Below, piece after piece: positions 11,680-23,560 of a DNA stretch of 64,000 bases. How positions within the stretch are numbered: the first letter of the stretch is position 1; each line of letters begins with the position of its first letter. This DNA is from Bretschneidera sinensis. Its lineage: Eukaryota; Streptophyta; Magnoliopsida; Brassicales; Akaniaceae. Both the position numbers and the translations under genes were made by a program. The stretch spans positions 19,968,001 to 20,032,000 of the forward strand of contig CM043705.1 in assembly GCA_023935145.1 (NCBI GenBank). Direction: 5' to 3'. The notes under the pieces are model-generated. The model worked only from the letters and a program-made list of their open reading frames with translations, made no database searches and had not been told where the DNA came from.

Positions 11680-11930
11680 TGTTTGAGAGTTTTCTTTATA
11701 AGGAAATAAAAGGTTTTTAGGGGTTTTTTTTTATAACTCTCCAAAATTTTTAACTTGTCAATTTTTTAACACCTCAAATTAAAAAGGTTTGTAAGATTTT
11801 CAATAAAAAAAATTTTAACTTTTTTTACCCTTAATTATTTTATAAAACTCTAAAACAAGAGAATGTTTTCAGTTGCTCCTTTACTTTATTTTTCTTAACA
11901 TTTTTTTTTCTTTTTAAAACTCTCAAACAA
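11680..11930. mobile_element. MITE candidate (about 250 bp)
   Basis: Inverted ends GTTTGAGAGTTTT (11681-11693) and AAAACTCTCAAAC (11917-11929) bracket AT-rich non-coding sequence. Size and composition suit a MITE. A target duplication is not clear, so superfamily is not assigned. Confidence 0.5.
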
Positions 11931-12297
11931 ACAGAGGGTTAACATAACTTTGTTTTAGTTGAATAAACAGAAAAATTGTAATCTTTTTCAATGAACATAG
12001 AATCTGAAACTCTAAATATAATCAAGTTAAAAAAAAGATTTCAAAGATTAAATGAAATCATATGATATCATGTACATCAAATAAGGGACAAGCTAGTTGA
12101 CGGAGGAATTTCTATTAAACGGGGTTGCTAATGTCCGAGGGCAAATTTATACTTATGAAACATGAAGGGTGGATTTGAAAGCAAATGCAAACCTTACAGA
12201 CGTTAAATGCATTTTACCATTTTTTATATGACAGAAATACCCCTATTTAGTTTCTTCTAATTCAACGTCCATTCAAGAAAAATAAAGTGAAGGCAAT

Positions 12298-12318
12298 TCT
12301 CTCTCTCTCTCTCTCTCC
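12298..12318. repeat. (CT)n microsatellite
   Basis: About ten CT units. Confidence 0.9.
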
Positions 12319-12388
12319 AATCTATCTTCTAAAGTTTGAAACGATGAACATCAAGATGAAGTTCTTAAATCACTTTTATTATGCATCA

Positions 12389-12412
12389 TATATATATATA
12401 TATATATATATG
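12389..12412. repeat. (TA)n microsatellite
   Basis: About twelve TA units. Confidence 0.9.
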
Positions 12413-13640
12413 ATACCCATCGACAAAAGAATCAATTCATAAAAAATAAGAAAAAACAATTTGCATGACGCAATGAAATTAAAATAATTAATCAGAGAAT
12501 ATTCTTTCATCAAAATGATTGTTTTATTTTTTGTCCAGAAATATATTTGGGAACACTTTAATTTATTGTGATTTACACACTTTGTTTTATGATACTTTCT
12601 GTTTGTTTATCATAAACAGCAGCTGGTGGATCGATCGCTTCATTTTCTTATCTGAATACCGAATAATTCTTAGTATTTATCCTTCAATGCAAGCTTTATA
12701 TACATAATCTGAATTTTCACGAGACCTATGTTTTCTTTTGTCTCAACGTTGCGTACATATTAATCAATTAAAATTTGTTTTATGCTTTATACACATAAAT
12801 AACAGATGTAAGCTTGTTACTTTGGGCCACTGAGCCCATATATTCACGCTTTTTGACTATTCAATAGCCCATAAGTTGCAAAGCCTTCAACTTGATGGGC
12901 TTCTGTTAATCTGACGGACAAACTTTAGCCACACAGTTTTTTCTTGTTGCACACAAGACTGGCTTTTCATTTTAGGCTTTTTCTGAAAAATATCACTCTG
13001 GAAGGCAGTAGTCTTTTCAAACACTGTTTATAATACGGATTTCTATGTTATTATTTTCAGTTTTATTTGTAAATGTACATTTAACTTCTAACCCAAGTAA
13101 AAACCTTATATACAATACTGAGATCATATGAGCTCAAAAGCTTAAATTAATATCAATCTGAAAGATCCTTAAGATCACCTTTAAATTTAAGAAGGGCTTC
13201 CTTCTCCTCCTCGACACAAACTATGCTTGAAGTGGCTTGAAGAGATGAACAAAACCAAGAAAACATAGGAAGGTAAAAGATGAAAAGAACTCGAAAGGAT
13301 GTTTTCCTGCTTGCCTTACTCATAATTGAAAAACAATCTGCTCAAATGAAAGGTATTCAATACTTAAAATCTAATGAGAATATTTGATGTTGTGGTCACT
13401 TTCCTTGACCGAGTATTGTGTGATAATAAATCTTTTGTGTTATTTTCTTGGTGCATAAGCAAAAGATCTGGTTTGCATGCTTGAAAATCTAAATTTAAAG
13501 TCTAACAACACTCTGCATGCAAGTTTCCAGGTTAGGAGGTTTTAACATGTAAACAATTACAATTATTCTTTGATTTCAAAGCCAAAAGTTTCATAGAAAG
13601 CAGGCATAGTCATGGACTCATGATTACTCAAAATTTAGCC
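12413..13640. other. intergenic sequence, no gene seen
   Basis: No open frame longer than about 60 codons and no family motif on either strand. Confidence 0.35.
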
Positions 13641-13649
13641 AAAAAACAC

Positions 13650-14000
13650 AATCACAACAATTAAATAAGCAAAACAAACAAAGAGTAAGAACACTAATAA
13701 TTAATGTGGTTTGACAACCTCTTTGCCTACATCCACCAACAACTCCACTATTTTATTAATATTCAACTACAACTTTAGAAAGAGTAAAGTTGTCAAACTT
13801 TCACCCCAAAATCACAATACAATAAAAGCTTTTAACCTAGCTTTAGTTTTAAGTACCATCTCTACTTGACAACCCAAAACTCCAATACACCCAAAGCTCT
13901 AATAGTAAATCTCTCTAGTTTACAATGTATATGGAATTATGAGTATGCTTCAAACTTTCTCTGGAACCCCTTTTATATAAAGGATATTTTCCTAATACTA
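13650..14000 (-). repeat. copia-type LTR fragment
   Basis: Contains the block GACAACCTCTTTGCCTACAT, close to a TTYGRCAACCT-CCTACATCCAC block common in plant copia LTRs, and a TATA box (TTTTATATAAAGG, 13971-13983). The LTR pair at 30898/31924 has the same block in diverged form. Edges, primer site and a partner LTR were not found. Confidence 0.35.
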
Positions 14001-15130
14001 TTAGAAAAAAAAACAACAATATCATAGTAGATTACAACTATTTGTAATATCAACAATCTAATAGGAAATTACTACTATTCTTATTAGAACAAGCAATTAC
14101 AAAATATGAAACAACTTTTCCCAAGTCAATTAGAAGTCTTCTTTATGGGGAATTGAGTCAAAATCCTAACAATTTTTCCCTCATTTCTTTTTGCATGAAA
14201 ATTATGAGAAAAACCTGGAAATTCTCCAGTTTTATTAGTTCTTTTTGTCCAAAAAATGACTTTTATAAATGCAAAAGTTTCCTGAAAAACTAGAAAATTT
14301 TCTACTAATGCATGCACTTGGATTATATTTTTTTTTTCCCTCTGTTTGTGCTCTGGGATTCGATTGAAGTTGGCACTCTACATATGTGATACTATCGAAA
14401 AAATTGAACATTGATCATTCTATTGCAAATAAATCTACCTAGCTATTAATATGAGTGAAAATAAGTGCAAACTATATAGGTTTTGGTTTCAAGATTTTCC
14501 AAGTTAAGCAAGTCAGGCAAAAAATTTCCATTCAACACTGTGATGTCAGCTGGGAAACTACCGGCCGTGATATTTGCTAAAAAGTCAATAAACCTGATTG
14601 GTCTTTGGCATCATTATCTGAAATTACATTAAAAAAATTAATAATTAGTAAAGTGATCATCAAAGTTACTTAGGCAGCACTTCGCTTTCACTTGGATTCA
14701 CCTCAAGGAAGAATTTGATACAGCCAAGGGAATTAACTAAACTGAAGCTTGGAAAATCTGTTGATTAAGAAATTAAATCTTCCATATATATTTTTTTTCT
14801 TAATATATAGATTTCTTGAAATAATTCACTATATAATTCAATATATCAATTCTGACCCCCTCCTCTCCCTTTCCAAAATTGCTCATCTTTCAACACGGTG
14901 AAAACAATGGGCTAAATTTCCACATGTTAATTCACACATTAAACAGAAAATAGATGCTTTTGTTGCGACTATTATTTCAGGGCTCATGCAGTGCAGATAG
15001 TAGCCTGAAAACTATATCACAATACATCATTCATCATCCATATCGGTCACATTCATGTAGTGACCTCTGATAAAAGAAATATTTTAAAAAAAAAATTAAG
15101 AAAGTACAGCAAGACACGAAAATTTAAATA
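14001..15130. other. intergenic sequence, no gene seen
   Basis: No supported gene. A minus-strand stretch near 14500-14600 (reading SFPADI in one frame) is faintly LRR-like and could belong to the adjacent RLP debris, but this is too weak to call. Confidence 0.3.
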
Positions 15131-15136
15131 TATGCT

Positions 15137-15401
15137 TCAACCAAAGTTCCAACATTTTGTGTACATGATGGAGTAAATAAGCCAAAGATTTTCATTACAT
15201 GTAATCAGTTTCTTTTCAACCTTAACCATAGTTACTGCAACAGTTACCAGGAGTCTATCTTTCTTTTCATCATCAAACTTAAAATAGGCATGTCTCCAAG
15301 ATTTCTTGATCACCAAAGTGCTACAAAAAGCCCAAAATCCTAGTGCTATACTAGTGTAAAACCATAACATGTCATGCTCAACTTCATTGAGTAGTTCGGA
15401 G
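15137..15401 (-). pseudogene. LRR receptor-like protein, C-terminal fragment
   Basis: Minus strand frame reads NEVEHDMLWFYTSIALGF, then FWAFCSTLVIKKSWRHAYFK, then a basic tail with KKDRLLV. This is the typical C-terminus of plant LRR receptor-like proteins (EIX2/Cf type): acidic juxtamembrane, single membrane helix, then the short cytoplasmic KKSWRHAYF tail without kinase. These proteins sense extracellular ligands at the plasma membrane. The membrane helix is a few residues short compared with the copy at 15859 (TIG missing), and no LRR region precedes it, so it is a fragment. Confidence 0.8.
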
Positions 15402-15465
15402 AGATGAGCATGACATGTTGTAGCTTTACACTAGCGTAGCACTAGGATTTGCCGCAGTTTTTGGC
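15320..15465. repeat. inverted repeat made of two RLP C-terminal pieces
   Basis: Left arm (about 15320-15380, minus coding) and right arm (15405 to about 15463, plus coding) are near-perfect complements over TGAGCATGACATGTT and most of the next 45 bp, around a 24-bp loop. A transcript across it would fold into a hairpin. Confidence 0.85.
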
Positions 15466-15475
15466 TGTTAACCAA
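15405..15475 (+). pseudogene. LRR receptor-like protein, transmembrane fragment
   Basis: Plus strand reads EHDML, a TAG stop, then LYTSVALGF. This is the same juxtamembrane/membrane segment as the neighbouring minus-strand and downstream plus-strand copies, with TGG changed to TAG. It has no KKSW tail. Confidence 0.7.
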
Positions 15476-15619
15476 TTATTCTAAACCATTCCACCTTGTG
15501 TACATCTCTCCAGAGAAATGGTTGTTTGACAGGTAAAAAAGAAATTAAATTCATTAATCTCTGAATGGATAGATCCTGAAAAACGAATGTTCTAATATCA
15601 TTATATTGGACCAATGTGG

Positions 15620-15935
15620 GAGCGGATTTTCTAAGTTGAAACCCATATGGACTTTAGCTTTGAAAATGAATTCTAGTGATCCAGGAAGCTTTCCGTCCAA
15701 TTGGTTTTTAGAAAGATCTAACAAATGTACCCGTGGGGCTAATTTCCATATCTTGGAGAAAACAAATTCTCTGGGATCATACCAAAATGGATGAGAGAAT
15801 TACTAAGTTGTGTTTATGAGCCAACTACTCGGGTAGGAACGCGGAAGACGAAGACGAAAATGAGCATGATATGTTATGGTTTTACACTAGCGTAGCACTA
15901 GGATTTACCATAGGGTTCTGGGCTGTATGTGGCAG
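15620..15935 (+). pseudogene. LRR receptor-like protein, last LRR and transmembrane fragment
   Basis: Across several frames one can read LKPIWTLALKMNSS and GSFPSNWF, then in another frame LGENKFSGIIPKWMREL (about 15747-15799), a good plant extracellular LRR (LxGENxFSGxIPxW). From 15840 it reads EDEDENEHDMLWFYTSVALG and FTIGFWAVCG, the juxtamembrane and membrane helix. Coding sense is lost after VCG at about 15935. Frame changes between LRR and membrane parts make it a pseudogene. With the two neighbours it suggests a former cluster of RLP genes broken by rearrangement. Confidence 0.75.
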
Positions 15936-16156
15936 ATCGATCACCGACACCGGCAACAAAGACGACGACGGAGATATCTCATCCTCAAAGCTCTTCATCA
16001 CTGAGTCGAGGCTCTGAGCCGTTGAGTCAGGGACCGAGTATACCCAACAAATCATCTCTTTACCTCTTCACTTCGAGTAAGTCCAACTCCGACTCGTCCG
16101 AGTCATCTCGAACTTGTTTCTTGTTACTATTGCTCAACGCTTCCTTGGAAATATGA
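15929..16156 (+). CDS. unrecognised Ser/Thr-rich ORF, possible host first exon
   Basis: A 75-codon frame starting MADRSPTPATKTTTEISHPQ with a Ser-rich continuation. It is more GC-rich than its surroundings and has a donor-like CGAGTAAGTCC at about 16074, so it could be the first exon of a gene whose rest is missing. It starts exactly where the RLP fragment loses its sense. I recognise no family, and chance is possible. Confidence 0.25.
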   Translation: MADRSPTPATKTTTEISHPQSSSSLSRGSEPLSQGPSIPNKSSLYLFTSSKSNSDSSESSRTCFLLLLLNASLEI

Positions 16157-16299
16157 AACAAGAGGAAAACTGAAAAGAAATATAAGTAAAAGGTTACGGT
16201 CAAAGTTGGCAAAATCTGACATGACCCAATTAACTTGAAACTTAAAAACATATTAAAATAAATTGACCTGAACCCAAGACACCCAAAATGATCTATTCC

Positions 16300-16455
16300 C
16301 AAAACGACTAAAATCTGAAATGACTCGAACTCGAATGACCCGAAACCAAAAATGACTCAGACCAAAACGACCCGAAACCCGAGAGAACCCGAACCTGAAC
16401 TCAACTTGATCCGAAACCCGAAACAACCAGACTCAAAACCCGAATTAACCTGATT
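16300..16455. repeat. CCGAA-rich degenerate repeat, left block
   Basis: Many variants of GACCCGAAACC and AACTCGAA in a row, all in the same orientation. A similar block in the same orientation lies at 19010-19210, 2.6 kb away. Confidence 0.7.
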
Positions 16456-16465
16456 TTTTTTTACT

Positions 16466-16691
16466 AAACTGATAGGGGTAAAGTGAAAATTAATTGTTAT
16501 CTCATTATCTTGTATATACTTAAAATTATAAATAAAATTGAGATAAAATAAGTATTGAATTTGAAATTTAATTATAAGAAACTGATAGTGGTAAAGTGAA
16601 AATTAATTGTTGTCTCATTATCTTGTATATACTTAAAATTATAAATAAAATTGAGGTAAAATAAGTATTGAATTTGAAATTTACTCATAAG
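16466..16691. repeat. 113-bp tandem duplication
   Basis: Units 16466-16578 and 16579-16691 start AAACTGATAG(G/T)GGTAAAG and differ at only about five or six positions by eye, so the duplication is recent. No coding content. Confidence 0.9.
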
Positions 16692-16865
16692 AAACACGAT
16701 ACTAATACAAATATTATTATTATTTAAAAAATAGAATTAAATGGGTCATAACGGGTTGTGGGTCATAACCCTGTCAACACAATCCACCAAACCTGAGAAA
16801 TTAATCGGGTCCTAATAATGTCATTCGGGTTGACGGGTCAACCCGTGATACAACACGAACTCGAT
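16692..16865. other. GGGTCA/GGGTTG-rich spacer
   Basis: Contains the palindromic stretch GGGTTGACGGGTCAACCCG (about 16828-16846) and related words, resembling the complement of the CCGAA repeats. No gene. Confidence 0.4.
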
Positions 16866-16867
16866 TA

Positions 16868-17133
16868 GTTAATATAGATATTATAGATTAATTGTGTATC
16901 TACGCAATGTACGTGATTATTTAAAAAAATATATTTGGTTAAATTTTTTTAAGAGCTAATATCATATATTCATATTAGAAAAATGTGAGTCATCATTTAA
17001 ATTAGTTAATTTTATATCAAGATATTATTGTTATTTTAATCTTTAATCTCATATTCAAAATTTTAAACATCTCATATTTGAATTTTTTTTTATAATTTGT
17101 TTTGTTTATATTATTTGAGTTATAAGTGAATAT
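16868..17133. repeat. direct repeat of about 265 bp, copy 1
   Basis: Aligns end to end with 17524-17790: both begin ATTAGTTAATATAGATATTA and end in TATTATTTGAGTTATAAGT. AT-rich, non-coding. Confidence 0.85.
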
Positions 17134-17523
17134 TAAATTCTATATCCTAAACCCTGAATTCTAAACCGTAAACCTTAAAGAGCAAAGACTAAACCTTAAT
17201 CCTCTATTTTACTTGAAAAAATTAATGATATAATTTATATAAACATATTGATTATATTTATATTTACTCCAAATAAGTTTATAGTAACTAGTTCCAATTT
17301 TTTATTTTACATTACATTATTCGTAGACCTTGTGCCATGCACGAGTTTAGTTATTAAATTTATTTGTTTTAAAAAGCCAATGTTAAATTTTGAAATATCT
17401 TAAAAGATAATTTCAATAGTATACATAAATAATTTAATTTTAAAAGTTGAAAGTGTTTTATTTTTTGTTATAGATTATGGTAAAATATGCATGATCACAT
17501 AAATTTAGTATTTTGAAAATATA

Positions 17524-17790
17524 ATTAGTTAATATAGATATTATAGATTAATTGTTTATCCACACAATGCACATGATTATTTTTAAAAAAAATATTTGGT
17601 TAAAAATTTTTCAAGAGCTAGTAGCGTATTAGAAAAATGTAAGTTATAATTTAAATTAGTTAATTTTATATGAAGATATTATTGTGATTTTAATCTTTAA
17701 TCTCATATTCAAAATTTTAAACATCTCATATTTGAATTTTTTAAATATTTTTTTGTTTATATTATTTGAGTTATAAGTAAATATTCATTT
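17524..17790. repeat. direct repeat of about 265 bp, copy 2
   Basis: See copy 1 at 16868. Substitutions and short indels are scattered along the length. The repeats are about 390 bp apart and do not carry LTR-type TG/CA ends. Confidence 0.85.
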
Positions 17791-19005
17791 AGGTATGTTG
17801 TGTATGTATATAGTTGAAATTTTAATTTTTTATTGGCTTGTCATATAATTTTTTTAAATCTTTTACTTTTTATATGCATTGATATTTCTATACCTTAATT
17901 TTATATTCACATGGATAATTTCATTTGAAATATGGAGTATGTAATATGATATGTATTCTTAAGTTGTTAATTGGATATTAAATATTGTTTCAATTGAATA
18001 TATATTCTTTCATAATTTTGTTTCTTATATAATTTTATTTTATTTTCAATCAAGATTAACTTGATTAGATTCTTTATGTTGGGCTTTATCATTTTGGGCA
18101 TTTATAGAGATTATGATGTGGGTTTTATATTCCAAATGTTTATAAAACAAAAACTACATAGTTTTGATGGATTTAAGAAAAAAAGACACATTTCAAAATA
18201 ATAAGCCTCATCAAAAAGAATTTTCTGAAATAGTTATATCAATAGATTTAAGCTAGTTTACAATTTAACTATCAAATTGGTTAGATTCTTTTATATTGAA
18301 ATTTTATTTAAAAAATACATTTACTTTTAATTTATTAGGTTTTATTATTTTAAGTTTTGTAGAATTTATGGATTTGGCTTTATATCTCAATTAATTATAA
18401 AAACAATACTACTTTTATTGGACTTTATTATTTTAGAATTTAAAGGGTTTATGGCTTGTGCTTTATATCTTAATTAATTATCAAATTAAAACTACATAGT
18501 TTCATGTTTAAAATTAAATAAGTTTGGACACATGGCATCCTCTAAACACTTTTAAAAAATATCATTTCAAATAGTTATATTTATTAATATAGATTTTACA
18601 TATGTTTTATATGTATTTATATGATAAACAAATTATAATATATGCACTCTCCAGAGTAAGAAACTCATTTCATACTTTTTTTAAAAAAAAAATTATGTTT
18701 CTACCATTTCAATCCCGTTATCGTGCATTTGTTCTACAAATTGGTTACCTTATCATGATATAGTCTTAGAGATTAATATATTATATATTATGTTATTAAC
18801 AAAGAGAAAAAAAATCTAAGGACAATGTTTCTCACTTTTTTTTACATTTATTATTGTTATTATGAACTTAATTAATAATTATATTGAAATTTAAAAAAGA
18901 TAAAAATAAACTAACTTAATGGGTCAGCTTGAATTCACATGAGTGTTAAAATAATATCATCAAAAATTGGGGAAAAAAATTGTTGTAACTCAATAAGTCA
19001 ACCTG
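17791..19005. other. AT-rich sequence, no gene seen
   Basis: No coding or RNA feature. TTTTATTATTTTAG-type words recur (18060-18440), giving the impression of old internal duplications. Confidence 0.35.
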
Positions 19006-19009
19006 AAAC

Positions 19010-19210
19010 TTCAGATGACCTGAACCAAGATGATTCGTAACCCAAATGACTCGAAACCCGAATAACTCGAAACCCGAATAACTCGAGACTTGAAACAACC
19101 CAAGCTTGAAACGAATCAAACCTGACCTGACCTGTAACTCGAATGATCTAAACTGAAAACAACTCAAATTTAAACCGATCCAAACTCGACTCGATCCAAA
19201 CCCAAATCCG
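19010..19210. repeat. CCGAA-rich degenerate repeat, right block
   Basis: Repeats of ACTCGAAACCCGAATA and diverged forms (ACCTGACCTG, CTCGACTCGATCC), same orientation as the block at 16300-16455. Confidence 0.7.
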
Positions 19211-21663
19211 ATCCAACCCACTCTATTGCTGTCTCTAGTTAGGGTTAGGATTTTTCCAATGGATGGATAACAATCGGTATGTGTGGTTGCGATGAAGTGT
19301 GGGCAAAGGGGAACACGGGCTTATATAATGGAGACAATGCAGAGAGAGAGAGAATGCTTAATGATGGAGAGGCAGGCGCGTGGTGGATAAGGAATACTTT
19401 GACCATCACGGAGGTATTGCCTTTTACTATATTTGTTTTTCCTTTTTTTAAATCTCGGTATTCGGTTTCCATTTTTTATTTTGTTAATTGGTTTGAATTC
19501 GTCTTCAAGTCCGCTCATATGGAGTCCACATGCCTAGTCAATCACGGCCTTTGTATTTTTCTATTTTTTTTCAAAAAAAAAAAAATTTGTTTGATTTAGT
19601 GTGATAAAAGATATTCGGTATAAATATTTATTTTAAATTTAAATAAAAATAAAAATAAAAATTAAATAAAAATAAAAAATATATATTTTTATATCATTTA
19701 ATAAAAAAAAACTCTTATACAATGTATTTGACATATAAAAACTTCACATTTTCCTCAAATTTTCCTAATTTTTGGTGGAGTGGGACTTTGAGGAGGTAGA
19801 GGGGTTCAAACTTCAAACGAGGGTTGTTGGGCAGTCGAGAAATGAAATAGTTGCACAGGAAAAACGATTCCTTATGGGCATCCTCACTGTGAAGTCCACA
19901 TCCTCGATTTACATGTTGATAAAAGTACCAGGCCCACGCAAATCCTACGGCTCTGATAAATAAAGACCAAAGAGGCACACTGATTTCTACATATTTAATA
20001 ACGGATCACAATCAATTTTCGATTGAAAATTTTAAAAAAATTAATGAATATAAAATATTTAAATTTAAATTTATCAATATAATATTTATTTTCATCAACA
20101 ATTTAACTTTAATTTTAAACTTTAAATAAAAAAAATAGTACTACAAAAGATCCCGTAATCGATTGTCAAGGGAACTATTAGGATCAATTATTCAAAATCC
20201 AACGGTTGAGGAGTAGGTATTAAACTTGATGACATCATGGCTCAACTTAGGAAAGATTCTCCAAACGAGGTATCTTAGGCGTGCTGAAACTGGAGACATT
20301 TGGCGAAAATCTCTCATCTTTAATCCAATACCTCAAATTGTTTGCTAAGTGTCTTATGTCATCCAGCCGCTCAAAACGAGACACGTGTTAAACAATGATT
20401 GAATAATATTTTTTAATAATTTTTAATATTATCGGATGCAATCTCAACATTTTATGTATGACATGGAACTTATAAATTTATATATTATATGAGATTTATA
20501 AAAATATAATTGATTGAGATTGTATTTTTTTCTTAAATGATATAAAATGTAAAGAATTAAATAAAGGTTTTGATTTATGTTAAACTATCGGATAATGCGG
20601 ATAATGTTTGTGTTCGAGGAAAATTCAAACTCTTTTTGACGTGGAGCAAATCTCAATAATGGGTAAAGTTTTGATAATTTGATGTTGTCTAAAATGCCTT
20701 AGATTAAAATAAAATAAAGTACTTTATTTAAATATTTCATAATAAAATATATATTTTTGTAATAAATTCAAAAATTTTATTTTAAAAATAAAAATACATG
20801 GTAAAGCAAGAAAAACAATTTTATCATACAATATATAGAGTATATTTTAGCATAAAAATATAAATGTACCATTAAAAATACTTAATTCATGGATAAAGTA
20901 CTCACTTATTTTTCAATAAGTTGCACATCAGCCTTAGAAAGAAAGCAAAAAAAAAACAGAAGTACCCACCGGTAGTTTTATTTGCTTTTGCTTTTACGCA
21001 TGCAATTGTGAAAATATAAAATGAAGAAGGAGGACTTTTTCTTTCAAGGCATAAATCAGGTTCACGTTTCTTTTCTTGTCGTAGGTCAAGAATCAAATCC
21101 ATCTTTTTTCTTGCGTCTTTCTTTATCGAGCCGCTTGAAGCTCATATACCAAGATATCAAAATTGTACAAGCGTTTTGAGCTAATCTATGTTATTATTTT
21201 CATTCAAGCCAAACACTACATGAGTACACAAAGAATCAAATACCAAGTTTTTTTTCTTTTCTTTTTGAGCTTTTATTATTTTGAACTCACACCATTATAA
21301 TCATTTTTTATCCATAAGATCTTTTTTATGTTAAGTTTGTTAGACAACCGTGTAATCACTCCAATTAAAGATGTCAACGCTAATTGAGAATGATCATCTA
21401 CAACGTCAATGATCTATAGGTCATCTCGTCGTTAATCACACTTTGATTACATAATCATGATTCATTCTTCAGACTTAAGATCTTGTCTCCTTATTAGAAC
21501 TCAATGACACAAAGATAACAGTATATAGAACAGATCCTGTTTACGTAAGGTGGTTTATCCATAAGATCTTTACTGACATGAAAATTCAACTCCAAACCTA
21601 AGACACCTAAGCATTTAGACTTGGATAAATTTCTTTTGTTTCTTTGGCTAAAACCGAAATTTT
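19211..21663. other. intergenic sequence, no supported gene
   Basis: A less AT-rich patch at 19245-19540 has a TATA-like TTATATAA at 19321 and a GA repeat, and 19772-19963 is an open frame of 63 codons without recognisable family. Around 20150-20400 a unique stretch contains GACACGTGTT (G-box core). None of these amounts to a gene. Confidence 0.35.
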
Positions 21664-21696
21664 CACTACAAGATAAATGATATTTGCCGACGCTTT
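21664..21696 (+). repeat. left terminal inverted repeat of the CACTA element
   Basis: CACTACAAGATAAATGATAT followed by TTGCCGACGCTTT. Pairs with 29600-29632. Confidence 0.92.
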
Positions 21697-21912
21697 ACAA
21701 AAAAGCTGCAATATAATACCCGCCGACGCTTCTTTTCTGAGGCTTCTTTGAAGCGCCGCAATATTCAAAGAACATATAATAATGGTGCTTCAAAACACCG
21801 TTATATGTGAATCTTAATACAATACATATAGTGGCGCTTCGAAGCACCGCAATATACCAACACTTTATAAGAAATGGTCATATTTCGGCGCTTTAAAGCG
21901 CTGGTATATGCA
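21685..21912. repeat. left subterminal repeat array
   Basis: At least six related units such as GAAGCGCCGCAATAT, GGCGCTTCGAAGCACCG and CGGCGCTTTAAAGCGC. In En/Spm these regions bind the TNPA protein, which brings the ends together. Here the units are partly palindromic. Confidence 0.85.
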
Positions 21913-21929
21913 AAAAATTACAGATATAA

Positions 21930-22056
21930 AAACCTTTGCCACAATATTTTTTCCCCTAAAATTTTTTTGCCGCTCCCTGCTCCACTGCGCCGTGAACCCC
22001 TCCACGCACCTAGCCTTTGAGCCGCTGTGCCGTTCACCCAGTCTCTGTCTATTTTC
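21930..22056 (+). promoter_or_regulatory. possible transposon promoter and non-coding first exon
   Basis: Just inside the subterminal array, a GC-richer stretch (for example CCGCTGTGCCGTTCACCC) ends at a donor-like CAAGTAAGCTG near 22052. This is the layout expected for an En/Spm promoter plus 5' leader. Function is inferred from position. Confidence 0.35.
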
Positions 22057-23560
22057 AAGTAAGCTGCCATTCTCTGTTTATGGAACTCTCATGGCATTGG
22101 TGATTTGCTTTAACTGAATTATTTTATCTCTTCTGCTTTAATTTTACTTGGTTGCAAAGTCTTTTGCAGCGTAGTGTCAAAAGAATTTCGTGGAAACCGC
22201 CATATAAGCATTTCCTTGATATCTTTATATGTTTGTCACGTTTGATGTGAGGATAAGCTTTGTGGGAGAGGAAATGCTTGTATGGAGTATGAAATTAAAT
22301 CCCAAGCTAACTGACGATAACACCCAAAAAATGGCTCTTTTCTTTTTCAATTTGTTTTAAGGGATAAGTAAAGTAATTTTTCTTAGCTGATTCCTCACTG
22401 CCATCCTCCTACTAGGAGGGTCAAAGTCTGCTACTTTTCTTTAAAACCTCCTTTTCTTGCTCTTTGATTTGCGTTTGCCCTTACTGATTAGTTTAAACTG
22501 TTGGATCTTGGTTTAGTAATTAGTATTGATATGTTCAGTGAACTTTGATGCTCAACAATCATTAGGACTATTGGTACTGGCAGAATGAACTTTTTTCTCC
22601 TTTAAAGTTGGTACTGGCAGATGCCCGGAACACCAAACACGGCTGAACAGTCTTGACTCCTTGCTTAGCTAGCCATTCTGCACAGCTATTCCCCTCCCGT
22701 AGCCTATGTCGTATTGAACAAGACCAGTTCCCACTAAGCAACTCCTTGCAATCCCAAATCAGACCTGATTAACCTTCCCAAAAGCAGCTTCCCAAAATAG
22801 AAGGTCCCTCTGTATACAATGCAGATGGCAGTGTCCAGAAACGCAATAATCAAAGCACCTCTTACAACGCTATGTCCATAAATTCGATAAAACAACAAGA
22901 AATACCACAGCACATACAAGTTATATGAGCTAGAGAGTTATGTAATGTAAATTTATTCATCAGACATGAGTAGAGAGTCATGCATGTATATGTTTGTCTA
23001 ACTACCTATGTATGCAAAACAAGTAGCCTTTCTTGTTCTTCTGCTAATTAAGAATGGAACAAAAAGTGGCAGTAGTACCCTACCTTAGCAAGTTAAAAAA
23101 ATCAGTGGAAGTAAATAAAGCCTAAAATGTTGGTTTGAGGTATGAATATTTAGGAGAAAAAAGAAAAAGAGTTGATTATCAGTTGTGAATCCTAGAGCTT
23201 TAGCTGCATAGAAGCTGTAGTTGGTCCATTTGTCTGAGCTGATATCGAGAAACAGTTTTTGGCTTAACTTCAGTTCAATATGAGAGTAAAGTCTTTCACT
23301 TATGGCAGAGCCAAGCTTGATTTGTCAGCTAATTAGCACACAGTTATGAGCCATTGCAGTTCTTGATGAAAGAAGAAGAAGGAAAGATACTAGCTCTTTT
23401 GACTTACTGTGATGATTTAAAACTACTGCCTAGATACATGCATATTAAATTTACTCTGGAACTTGTATCAGTCTGTGGAGGAAGGAACCTGCAACAAAAG
23501 AATTGAGTGCTTTTTGTCTCATGATTTTAACACCCAAATCTAATGAATTTTGATCTCCAG

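Noticed and set aside
17146..17210. Interstitial telomere repeat (CCCTAAA-like words)
   Set aside because: Only scattered degenerate pieces such as CTAAACCCTGAATTCTAAACC; no run of heptamers.
22734..22919. 61-codon minus-strand frame inside the CACTA element
   Set aside because: No family motif and no splice context; may be chance or part of another captured fragment, not supportable.
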